Source of the DNA: Pullichristensenella excrementipullorum
GTDB lineage: Bacteria; Bacillota; Clostridia; Christensenellales; Aristaeellaceae
Direction of reading: 5' to 3'
Length of the DNA stretch: 42,250 nt
Assembly (NCBI GenBank): GCA_018713365.1
Contig: DVOU01000067.1
Coordinates: forward strand, 1 to 42,250
Shown here in pieces: positions 8,460-16,600 of the stretch (the stretch's first letter is position 1; each line of letters opens with the position of its first letter). The notes under the pieces were generated by a model. It had not been told where the DNA came from, did not search any database, and saw only the letters and a list, made by a program, of their open reading frames with translations. A program made the translations under genes and the position numbers.

Positions 8460-9707
8460 TTAGCCCTGCATGGCGGCGTTGGACGTCGCAACACAGGCGG
8501 CCAGGGCGTCTTCAACGCTCATGCCGCCGGCAGCCATGGTCGCGGCCTCTTCCAGCGCCTCGCGCACGGCGTAGGAGCCGGAGATGGTGGGCAGCGCGCC
8601 GGCCACGTCGAGGTTGGCCTGCACGGCGGCCAGCGACGGATCGAGTTCAGCGGCGAACTCCTTGTAGATCTCGCTGTTTTCCTGCGTGGTGCCGTAGGGC
8701 GAGATGGCGTTCATGGCGATGGCCCACTGGGCGTTGTTGTCGGGCTGGAGGAAGAACTTCACGAACTCATAGGCGCCGCGGTTGGTCGCCTCGTCCTTGT
8801 TGAAAACGATGGGGCCGCGGTTCCAGCTCGGATACCAGGAAACGGTGATGGTGTTGGGCAGCGGCGCGACCGCGTACTCAAAGCCGTCGGGGATGATGTA
8901 GGGCACGCCCGCGCAGGAGCCGGAGTAGGAGGCCACCAGCTTGGCGTTGAAGTCGTCAGACCAGTAGTCGCCGGTGGGACGCAGGCCGAAGTAGCCCGCC
9001 TGCACGTTGTCGGCAAACCACTGGAGCCACTCGCGGGTGGAGTCCGTGTCAAAGAGAACGCACTTGTTCTCCATGTCGATGTACTCGTTGCCGGACTGCA
9101 TGATGAGCATGTGCATAAGGTCGGTCAGCGAGTCCGCGGCGAAGCCGGGGATGCCGTACTTTTCATAGATGGCCTTGGACTGCTCGGCCAGCTCTTCCCA
9201 GGTCGTCGGCGGGGTAAAGCCCATCTCGTCGTAGATGGTCTTGTTGTAGAAGAAGATCGGGCCGGTGGTGACAGCGGGCAGGGCGTACATGCCGCCATCG
9301 ACGAAGCCGACGGTCTCAGCCTTGATGGCCTCGGGCAGGGAGTTGTAGATCTCCTGCATCTCGGGATCTTCGTTGATGTACTGGCTCATGTCCACGACCA
9401 GATTGTCCTCGATGTAGTCCGCGGCGGTGGAGGCATAGTTGAAGATGATGCTCGGGCCGACGCCGTTGGCCACGGCGTTGTACACCGTGTCTTCAAAGCC
9501 GGAGTAGGCCTGGGACTGCACGATGACTTCGTACTGATCCTGGCTCTCATTAAAAGCCGCGGCAAAGCCTTCCAGCGCGGTCTGCTGCGCGTCGGTAAAG
9601 GTATGCCAGATCACGACTTCGACCGGCTCGGCGGTCTCGGCCATGGCCACGCCGCAGATCATCATGATGATCGCCAGCAGGGCCGCCAACATGGAACGGA
9701 TTTTCAT
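8460..9707 (-). CDS. Extracellular solute-binding protein, family 1 (UgpB-like)
   Basis: A 415-residue secreted binding protein and the first gene of the transport operon. ATG 9707 follows AGGAGGG closely; a longer in-frame start at 9752 lacks a ribosome binding site. A signal peptide (MKIRSMLAALLAIIMMICGVAMA) is cleavable after Ala23. Cys18 is not in a canonical lipobox (MMIC), so the protein is probably not a classical lipoprotein. The mature start 'EVVIWHTFTDAQQTALEGFA' and later 'YEFVKFFLQPDNNAQWAI' match family 1 sugar and glycerol-phosphate binding proteins. The substrate is inferred to be a phosphorylated or glycoside solute because an NPP-type hydrolase is co-transcribed. Upstream lies a hairpin (9746-9760) and no clear consensus promoter. 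Confidence 0.92.
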   Translation of the reverse strand: MKIRSMLAALLAIIMMICGVAMAETAEPVEVVIWHTFTDAQQTALEGFAAAFNESQDQYEVIVQSQAYSGFEDTVYNAVANGVGPSIIFNYASTAADYIEDNLVVDMSQYINEDPEMQEIYNSLPEAIKAETVGFVDGGMYALPAVTTGPIFFYNKTIYDEMGFTPPTTWEELAEQSKAIYEKYGIPGFAADSLTDLMHMLIMQSGNEYIDMENKCVLFDTDSTREWLQWFADNVQAGYFGLRPTGDYWSDDFNAKLVASYSGSCAGVPYIIPDGFEYAVAPLPNTITVSWYPSWNRGPIVFNKDEATNRGAYEFVKFFLQPDNNAQWAIAMNAISPYGTTQENSEIYKEFAAELDPSLAAVQANLDVAGALPTISGSYAVREALEEAATMAAGGMSVEDALAACVATSNAAMQG

Positions 9708-9745
9708 GATTGTCCCTCCTGTATCTTGCCGATATTGTCCAGTAA

Positions 9746-9760
9746 CGCGCATCCTGCGCG
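9746..9760. promoter_or_regulatory. Inverted repeat in the leader of the binding-protein gene
   Basis: CGCGCA (9746-9751) and TGCGCG (9755-9760) pair around a 3-nt loop, flanked by TAA and TTA. It lies about 40 bp upstream of ATG 9707. It could be a leader hairpin or an operator for the transport operon; nothing here decides between them. A TACAAT -10-like element further upstream (minus strand, near 9796) lacks a good -35. Confidence 0.35.
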
Positions 9761-9843
9761 ATTACCCACACAAAGGGCGTCCAGTTGTTATTGTAACGCC
9801 GGCGCGGCAAAAAGTACACCGGCTTTGTTGGTTTTTTGGTAAA

Positions 9844-10671
9844 CTATGCGTTAGGGGGCGGGCTGTCCGACCGACGGTTATACTTCGGCCCCAATGCCGA
9901 ATACTGGCGGGCGATCCAGCGGCAGATGCCGTCCAGCCCGGGGTAGAGCATGCGCTCGGAGATGTTGATGTAGTCCAGCTTGTCGCGTATCTCCAGCTTC
10001 ACTTCGCGGGGGATGACGATCTTGTAATAGTCGATGTCCTGCTCCTCCAGAATATCGGAAAGCAGCACGGTCGGATCGCTGACCACGGAAAAGAGGGCGT
10101 ACTGGTTGGCGATGCGGTCGAGCATGGAGGCCGGCTCGAAAAACAGCGCGTAGGGCTCCGGGGAGAGGGCCTGCATCTCGGCAAAATCGCGCACTTCCTC
10201 CTCGAGAAGGCCGAGGGAAAAGATGTTGCAGTTGGCCTCCTCCAGACGCTTGCGCAGGCGCTTGGGCAGGCGCTTTTTGACCTCGGTGGCGTCGATGCAC
10301 CAGATGGCGCCATCGCGGTCGTAGGCGTCGGTATCCTCGGTGGCGAAATGCGCCGCCACCAGCGGCGAATACGACCAGTCCAGCAAGCGCGTGGGCAGGC
10401 CGTAGTGCTGCGCCACGGGGAGAAGCTGCCAAAAGCCCGTGTACTGGGCAAGGTCGGCGTAGCCGTATTTGCGAAAACTGCGAATGACCGCCTGTTCGAG
10501 GCTGAGATCGTGCGCGCAGACGCGGTTGAGCGAGGGCACGAGCCGCCAGTTCTTGTCCGCCGCGCCGCGATAGATGCGGTTGGCGCGGTAGCGCATGATC
10601 TTTTCGTCCCACACATCGTCAAAGACGGCCCTTTGCAGGTCATCCCAGTTTCGGATGACGATCTCCAGCAT
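9844..10671 (-). CDS. FRG-domain protein
   Basis: A 275-residue protein carrying the FRG domain over most of its length: the eponymous aromatic-Arg-Gly as IYRGAADKNWRLVPSLNR (residues 33-50), and the second hallmark block QHYGLPTRLLDWSYSPLVAAHFAT (residues 88-111). The biochemical role of FRG domains is not established. They occur alone or fused to other domains, and some lie in accessory islands. The gene has no signal peptide and starts at ATG 10671 after GGAGGCAGC. It is divergent from the aldolase gene across a 164-bp shared regulatory gap and 136 bp upstream of the transport operon on the same strand, so it could be read into that operon. I see no strong terminator after it. Confidence 0.87.
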   Translation of the reverse strand: MLEIVIRNWDDLQRAVFDDVWDEKIMRYRANRIYRGAADKNWRLVPSLNRVCAHDLSLEQAVIRSFRKYGYADLAQYTGFWQLLPVAQHYGLPTRLLDWSYSPLVAAHFATEDTDAYDRDGAIWCIDATEVKKRLPKRLRKRLEEANCNIFSLGLLEEEVRDFAEMQALSPEPYALFFEPASMLDRIANQYALFSVVSDPTVLLSDILEEQDIDYYKIVIPREVKLEIRDKLDYINISERMLYPGLDGICRWIARQYSALGPKYNRRSDSPPPNA

Positions 10672-10713
10672 AGCTGCCTCCGTATTTCCGACTTACGCAC
10701 AACACATTCGACA

Positions 10714-10732
10714 CAGGATCGTAAAAATCCTG
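10714..10732. promoter_or_regulatory. Inverted repeat upstream of the FRG gene
   Basis: CAGGAT (10714-10719) and ATCCTG (10727-10732) form a 6-bp inverted repeat with a 7-base spacer, 43 bp upstream of the FRG start. It may be an operator or a leader hairpin. No consensus promoter for the FRG gene is apparent. Confidence 0.3.
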
Positions 10733-10770
10733 CCTATTTCCCGCGCGCGCAAAATTTTCTTTTCCGTGCC

Positions 10771-10799
10771 TTGTATTCATGGCAAACGTTTGCTATAAT
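10771..10799 (+). promoter_or_regulatory. Extended -10 promoter of the aldolase gene
   Basis: TTGTAT (10771-10776), a 17-bp spacer, and TATAAT (10794-10799) preceded by TGC, which makes an extended -10. Transcription would begin near 10806, about 30 nt before the proposed start codon. Confidence 0.75.
10782..10793. promoter_or_regulatory. LacI/PurR-type palindromic operator in the aldolase promoter
   Basis: GCAAACGTTTGC is a perfect 12-bp palindrome with the central CG typical of LacI/GalR-family operators; the core equals that of the E. coli PurR box. It occupies the spacer right up to the -10 hexamer, so a bound repressor would block RNA polymerase. The cognate regulator is not in the window. 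Confidence 0.65.
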
Positions 10800-10835
10800 T
10801 GAGATACGGAATTTGAGATCAAAGAGGTGTTTCCT

Positions 10836-11741
10836 TTGGATGCCAAAGTCGTCGTTCGCAAAGCGTTGGAAAACAAGCTGGTCGTCCCCGCGTTCAATAT
10901 CCCTCATCTGCCGATGGTGAAGCCCATCGTGCAGGCGGTGGTGGACGAAAACTCTGTGGCCATGATCCAGGTGGCCCGTCTGGAGTGGGAAAAGTTCGAG
11001 TCCGAGAGCCTTGAGCGCGTCGCCGAGGAATACGAAAAGTATAAGAAGGAAGGGCATACGCTTTTGCACCTCGACCACGTGCCCGTCATCGACGAGGACC
11101 ACCTCGAGGTGGACTATCTGCCCATCATTCAGCGCGCCATCAAGGCCGGCTATCAGTCCGTGATGGTGGACGCCTCCCGCCTGACGCTGGAGGGCAACAT
11201 CGCCGCCACCAAGGCCGTTTGCGACATCGCCCACGCCGCGGGCATCCCCGTGGAGGCCGAATTGGGCGCGGTCATGGGCCACGAGACGGCGCAGGCCGCC
11301 ATCCCCTATGAAGAGATCTTTGAAAAGAAGATGGGCTTCACCACCGTGGAGGACGCCACGAAGTTTGTCGAAGGCAGCGGCTGCGACTGGCTGAGCGTGG
11401 CCGTGGGCAGCGTGCATGGCGCCATCGCCGCCAACCTGCTGGACAAGAAAAAGCCCGCCGCCAAGCTGGACATCGAGCGCATCACCGAGCTGGAAGCGGC
11501 GCTCAACATGCCGCTGGTGCTGCACGGCGGCAGCGGCATCGAGAACGACTACATCCTCAGGGGCATCAGGGCCGGCATCGCCAAGATCAACGTCGGCACC
11601 GAGCTGCGTCAGCCCTACGAGCGCGCCATGCGCGAGAAGAACGACGTGGAATACGCCCGCGAGTGCGTCTACACGCGCTGCCGCGAACTGATCCGCGACT
11701 TCTTGCGCACCGCCGGCGACGCCGAAGTGCTGGCGAAGTAA
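10836..11741 (+). CDS. Class II ketose-bisphosphate aldolase (FBP/tagatose-BP type)
   Basis: A 301-residue zinc-dependent aldolase that would split a ketose 1,6-bisphosphate into glycerone phosphate and an aldehyde. The catalytic Asp80 and zinc ligand His81 are in LLHLDHV. The other zinc histidines are His194 in VAVGSVHG and His230 in LVLHGGSG. The C-terminal phosphate site is KINVGTEL. The usual 'GSHLPFEEN' segment is replaced by ASRLTLEGN (residues 113-121), so the substrate may differ from fructose bisphosphate. I chose TTG 10836 because AGAGGTG (10823-10829) is spaced 6 nt from it; the longer GTG start at 10827 overlaps that SD. The gene is monocistronic, with its own promoter, a LacI-type operator and a terminator. 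Confidence 0.92.
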   Translation: MDAKVVVRKALENKLVVPAFNIPHLPMVKPIVQAVVDENSVAMIQVARLEWEKFESESLERVAEEYEKYKKEGHTLLHLDHVPVIDEDHLEVDYLPIIQRAIKAGYQSVMVDASRLTLEGNIAATKAVCDIAHAAGIPVEAELGAVMGHETAQAAIPYEEIFEKKMGFTTVEDATKFVEGSGCDWLSVAVGSVHGAIAANLLDKKKPAAKLDIERITELEAALNMPLVLHGGSGIENDYILRGIRAGIAKINVGTELRQPYERAMREKNDVEYARECVYTRCRELIRDFLRTAGDAEVLAK

Positions 11742-11751
11742 CCGCCTTTTC

Positions 11752-11787
11752 GGGCGCCGGGAGCAGTTCCGTTCCCGGCGCCCTTTT
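11752..11787 (+). terminator. Intrinsic terminator of the aldolase gene
   Basis: A perfect 11-bp stem, GGGCGCCGGGA (11752-11762) with TCCCGGCGCCC (11773-11783), a 10-nt loop, and TTTT immediately after. Confidence 0.9.
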
Positions 11788-11914
11788 CACGCCCTTCCCG
11801 CCTGTTTCGCTACCGCCAGCGGCGCTTTTCCCGGTGGAGCGAAACAGAGCGAACAGGACGGCGACCCGCCCGAAGCGCGCCCGCCGATCAACAATATTAT
11901 AATAGGATGATTTT

Positions 11915-11944
11915 CGCCAGAGACACGCGCCTCTGGCGGTTTTT
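11915..11944 (+). terminator. Second hairpin with T-tract
   Basis: CGCCAGAG (11915-11922) pairs perfectly with CTCTGGCG (11931-11938); TTTTT follows at 11940-11944. No gene lies between it and the first terminator, so it may be a back-up terminator or end a short RNA. Confidence 0.65.
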
Positions 11945-12029
11945 ATATCTGCCCGCGCGAGCGCCGCGCGGCGTTAGTAGCGAGGGGGCATTGTCGCATA
12001 GCCCTGTCGGAAATGTAAAAATTATTTCA

Positions 12030-12058
12030 TTGACAAATACAGAAGAATATGGTAAAAT
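12030..12058 (+). promoter_or_regulatory. Strong sigma-A promoter for the TPR/giant-adhesin unit
   Basis: Consensus TTGACA (12030-12035), 17 bp, TAAAAT (12053-12058). It is the best -35/-10 pair upstream of the 12262-38487 gene pair and predicts a leader of roughly 195 nt. Confidence 0.75.
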
Positions 12059-12261
12059 GTGATGCTAGAATAGTGTATTTTGTATCACTGTGTGAATGGA
12101 TCGACACCAAAACGCCCGCGACACAAAGAAACATCCCTCTCATTGCCCGATCCGAAGGCAGAAGAACGGCCCGGAACGCGCGTGACAAAAACGACAGACC
12201 GAAGTCTGGAAATCGCCGAAATACGCAAAAAACAGACTTTGGTATGAAAAAGGAGCGGCTT

Positions 12262-13641
12262 ATGACACAGAACGGCAACCAGAACCGCAAAAGACCCATA
12301 TTGCGCCTGACGGCATTGCTCGTCGCTCTGGCCATCCTTTCCACGGCAGTCATCACGCAATTCGACACCATTTCCCGCATTGCCGCGGTGTTTGCCGAGG
12401 AAGACCCGCTTGCGCGCATCTACTCCATCCTCCAGGATGAGATCGACGAGCCGCAGACCTATGAGGACTATTATCAGCTCGCCAACATCGCCATCGGACA
12501 GGGCCATTACGAAGAAGCCCTCGGCTTTCTGGATGAATGCGAGGCCCTGGCGGATGAAAGCGACAATGTCGTCATGGCGGACCTTTCCCTGCGCCGCGCC
12601 TCCCTCTACATGCTGACGCAGCAGTTGCCCGAGGCGCTTGCGGAAGCGGACAAGGCGGTCAAGTACGATCCTCTCTCCACGCAGGCGCTGCTTTTGCGGG
12701 CGCAGATCGAGCTGGCGCAGAGCGACTATGAGTCGGCGGCGCGCGATCTGGAAGCCTATCTGGAGCTGGCGCCGGAAGACGCCGCCGTGCGGCAGGACCT
12801 GGCGCGCATCTACGAGGCGCTGGGAGAATACGTCAAGGCCGCGGAGTGCTACGAGGCGGTCTACGCGGTCTATCCTGAAGAGGCTGCCTACCGGCTGGAG
12901 GCCCTGCGTTGCCGCCTGCTCGCCGGCGAGTATGAGGCCGCGCGCGACGGATTCAGCGAATACATCGAAGCACAGGAACAGACCGAAGTCTCTGAAGATG
13001 ACCCGCTGCTGGCGACCGCCTGCTTCCTGCGCGGCTGCTGCTCCATGCAGCTGGCGGACTACGAACAGGCGACCGCCGATCTGGAAAGATCCATCGAACT
13101 CGGCTATGCCGAAGATGACGCTTTGGAACAGCTGGTGACCTGCGCCTACGTCGCCGAGGATTACGAAAGTGTGCTTGCCTACGGCGAACGCCTGCTGGCG
13201 CTGCCGGACGCCGAGCCTTCCCTCGGCGCGCTGCATCAGCAGATGGGCGCGGCGGCGATGTCGCTGGGCCGCTACGAAGAAGCCGTCGATCATCTCACGC
13301 TGGCCATCGAGCATGGGCCGGAGCTGATCGGCAGCCACTACTATCGCGGCGTCAGCCTCCTGTCCCTCGGCCGCTACGAGGAAGCGGTGGAGGATTTCAC
13401 CCTCTCCATCGAAGAGGGCTATCTCGTCCAGTTCTGCTATTACAACCGCGGCGTGTGTCATGTGAACCTGCTCGATTACGACAGCGCTCTGGACGATATG
13501 GAAATGACCCTTGAGAGCGGCGACGAGCAGACGCTCAAAGACGCCGCCACCAGCATCCTCTGGCAGCTGGCGCAGTATTATGAAAGCCAGAAGTCGATAA
13601 ACAGCGAACAGATCGAGGCGGAACAGATCGTCGAAGAATAA
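12262..13641 (+). CDS. Membrane-anchored TPR-repeat protein
   Basis: A 459-residue protein. ATG 12262 follows AGGAG (12251-12255) by 6 nt; the in-frame ATG at 12244 overlaps that region and has no SD. A basic N-terminus (QNRKRPILR) precedes one hydrophobic segment at about residues 16-34, which suggests a signal anchor with the bulk outside the membrane. Cleavage after AVFA near residue 47 is possible. The remainder is about ten tetratricopeptide-like units of ~34 residues, for example YYRGVSLLSLGRYEEAVEDF and ARIYEALGEYVKAAECYEAV. TPR arrays scaffold protein-protein contacts. It lies 48 bp upstream of the giant gene with no intervening promoter or terminator. I infer an assembly, export or anchoring partner of that protein; there is no direct evidence. 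Confidence 0.85.
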   Translation: MTQNGNQNRKRPILRLTALLVALAILSTAVITQFDTISRIAAVFAEEDPLARIYSILQDEIDEPQTYEDYYQLANIAIGQGHYEEALGFLDECEALADESDNVVMADLSLRRASLYMLTQQLPEALAEADKAVKYDPLSTQALLLRAQIELAQSDYESAARDLEAYLELAPEDAAVRQDLARIYEALGEYVKAAECYEAVYAVYPEEAAYRLEALRCRLLAGEYEAARDGFSEYIEAQEQTEVSEDDPLLATACFLRGCCSMQLADYEQATADLERSIELGYAEDDALEQLVTCAYVAEDYESVLAYGERLLALPDAEPSLGALHQQMGAAAMSLGRYEEAVDHLTLAIEHGPELIGSHYYRGVSLLSLGRYEEAVEDFTLSIEEGYLVQFCYYNRGVCHVNLLDYDSALDDMEMTLESGDEQTLKDAATSILWQLAQYYESQKSINSEQIEAEQIVEE

Positions 13642-13689
13642 GCGAATACAGCAGCGCATGCCCACAGGGAACGATGGGAGGAAGCCGCG

Positions 13690-16600
13690 ATGAAGAAAAT
13701 GAGCCAGATCAGCAGACACAGCCGCCGCTGGAAGACCAGAAAGGCGATGAGCCTCTTTTGTCTGCTTTTGATGACGGTACTCTTTGCCAGCGCCGTGCTG
13801 GCCACGGCGGAGGAGAGCGGGTCTTTGCCCGTGCCGCCCGCCGCATCCGCGCCGTCTCAGCCGCAATCTGAGCCCAATATCTCCGCCTCCACGCCGCAGG
13901 GTGACGAGGGGCCGAAGCAGCCCGCGCCGCCGTCCGCCAGCGAAAGCTCGGGCGCGCCCGGGAGCGAGCCGGGACCCGAAGAGGGTGCCGAGAAGAACTC
14001 CGCGCCCCCCACGCCCGCCGCACCCGCGGAGGATGGCGGCATCGTCCCGCAGGGCAAGGATGTGCCGCAGCAGGCTCCCGCCGAGGGCGAAGAACCCATC
14101 GAAGGCGAAGAACCCGTCGAGGGCGAAGAACCCGCCGAGGGTGAAGAACCTGTCGAAGACGAAGAACCCATCGAGGGCGAGGTGCCCGTAGAGGGTGAAG
14201 AGCCCATCGATGGCGAAGAGTCCATCGAAGGTGAAGAACCTGTCGAGGGAGAAGAACCTGTCGAAGACGAAGAACCAGCCGAGGGCGAGGTGCCTGTAGA
14301 GGGTGAAGAGCCCATCGAAGGTGAAGAACCTGTCGAAGGCGAAGAGTCCATCGAAGGTGAAGAACCTGTCGAGGGCGAAGAGCCTGTCGAGGGCGAAGAG
14401 CCCGTAGAAGGCGAAGAACCCACCGAGGGCGAGGTGCCTGTAGAAGGCGAAGAGCCCATCGAAGGCGAAGAGCCCATCGAAGGCGAAGAGCCCATCGAGG
14501 GAGAAGAGCCCATCGAGGGCGAAGAGCCTGCCGAGGGAGAAGAACCCACCGAGGGTGAAGAACCTGTCGAAGACGAAGAACCCGCCGAGGGCGAGGTGCC
14601 TGTAGAGGGTGAAGAGTCCATCGAAGGTGAAGAACTCATCGAGGGCGAAGAGCCTGCCGAGGGTGAAGAACCCACCGAGGGTGAAGAACCCACCGAGGGC
14701 GAAGAACCCGCCGAAAGCGAAACCCCCATCATCGTCGATACGCCCATCGTCGACGAGCCTCCCATCTCCGATCTGTCCGACCTTGCCGCGGCCCTGCCGG
14801 CCACCGGCGATCCCGCCGAGCTGCTTTCCGCAGGCACGCTCCCCGAGGGCGCGCAGGTCCTTGCCGAGGGCGACGAACCCGTGGGGCAGGACGACGTCGT
14901 GGAAGCCTACGCCATCCCCGCCGGCAGCGCCTACATCAAGGAGATCGGCGCGGACATCACCTTTACCAACGACGCCGAAAACAACGCCATCACCAACGCT
15001 CTGGAAAGCGCTCTTACCTATATAAAGAGCCTCTACGAGGACCCCGAATCCCCGCAGCCGGTCAAGGAAGCGACCATCGTCGTTTCCGACGGCATCTATC
15101 AGGGCGGCCTGGACATCAGCAGTCAGGGCGGTGGCGGCGGCTCCATCCTCACCGACCTCATCTCCCAGATCCTTGGCCTCAACAAGGAACAGCAGAGCGA
15201 CATCCAGATCAACATCGTCGCCGAGGACGCCATCGCCGAGGACGGCTCCTTTACCGCCGACGGCGAGGGCGGCGCGCAGCTCGAGGGCGACATCAACATC
15301 AACTTTGAGGGCATCGACGTCGTGCTGGCGGGCCTGTACCTCTCCACCCGCGGCATGGTCAATGTCGAGGGCGCGGACAGCGTCACCTATTACGGCACCA
15401 CGCAGGATGACGTGATCGACATGACCGTGCGCAATGTCACCGATTCGGTCAAGGTCGATACCGGCAAGGGCGATGACCGCGTGGACGTGCGCGTGGAAAA
15501 GCGCCCGAATCTTGAGTTCGCCATCGAACTGGAAGAGGGCTGGCAGACGGCGTTTGAGGGCATCTCCAGCGTCGCCAGCATCGAAGAGCTTCCCGCGGGC
15601 CTCAAAGAAGTGATGACCAATCTGCTCAGCAGCATCGACAACCTCGTCATCGACGAGGCGCTGGACGCTGCCCCCCTCAAGGTCGATATCGACCTTGGTC
15701 TGGGCAACGACACGCTGGACTTCACCCTCGTGGACACCACCGACCTCGCGCTTGGCACGCCCAACATCGAGGCCGGCACCGGCGAGGGCGCCACGCCCAT
15801 CACCCTGACCTACGGCTTTGACATCGACATCGGCGCGGCGGACGTCAACATCCTCGGCGGCGATGGCAACGACCGCATCGGCATCGCCGGCGCGCGCGCT
15901 TTCAGCCTCGGCCAGGAAGTCGTGCAGTTCCTCACCGACCACATCGCGTCGCTGAGCGCCGATTTCCAGAAAACAGACTTCAGTCTCGATGGCGGCCTCG
16001 GCGATGATGTCATCACCGTGGACACCACGGCGGCCTTCTCCACCCTCGGCGGCATCACCACCTCCGTAAAGGGCGACGAGGGCTTTGACCGCCTGCACAT
16101 CACCGGCAAGCTCAACGACGAAGTGGACGCCGCCGAGCGCATCACCGCGCAGATGGATACCGATTCCGTTGAGTTCTCCATCGAAGCGCTGGCGGAGATC
16201 ACCTTCCTTGGCGACATCGCCGGCGACGTTCTGGCGCTGAGCTTTGAAAAGCAGTTCGCCATCGCCGCGCAGGGCATCGACGCCTTCACCGACACGCTGG
16301 AAAACAAGCGCACCGTCGTGCTGGAGGGCGAGGCGCTCACCGGCGAGGCGCTCCCGTTCACCAACTACGAGTTCTCCGGCCTCACCACCAAGTACGCCTC
16401 CTATGAGGAAAGGGAAGTGCTGGACCCCGTCACCGGCCTGCCCGTGCTGGGCGAGGACGGCCTGCCGCTGACCGAGATGGTCGGCGTGGATCCCTATGAG
16501 GTCCTCGAGTACATCTCGGAACTGACCATTCCCGACTCTGGTCTGTTGCTCACCAACGTCATCTACGACGCGGGCGACGGCGAAGTCACCGTCGATCGCG

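Larger units (their letters stand above)
11742..12261 (+). other. Intergenic region between the aldolase and TPR genes
   Basis: These 520 bases contain no convincing gene. They hold two hairpins with T-tracts (11752-11787 and 11915-11944), a TATTATAAT stretch without a matching -35 (about 11895-11903), a strong promoter (12030-12058) and a ~195-nt leader for the TPR gene. That leader contains a small CAGAC-CGAA-GTCTG hairpin (12195-12208). An open frame running in from 12049 starts upstream of the likely transcription start and is not a real N-terminus. Confidence 0.6.

Noticed and set aside
10827..10835. GTG 10827 as aldolase start
   Set aside because: It is part of the AGAGGTG ribosome binding site that serves TTG 10836.
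12049..12261. N-terminal extension of the TPR protein from ATG 12049
   Set aside because: That codon overlaps the -10 region of the promoter and has no ribosome binding site; the signal anchor sits correctly after ATG 12262.
12065..12261. Riboswitch in the leader of the TPR gene
   Set aside because: The leader is long, but I recognise no conserved riboswitch core; only a 5-bp CAGAC/GTCTG hairpin is visible.
14794..14808. LPATG motif (residues 369-373 of the giant protein) as a sortase signal
   Set aside because: It lies near the N-terminus, with no following hydrophobic stretch and basic tail; over 7,800 residues come after it. Chance match.
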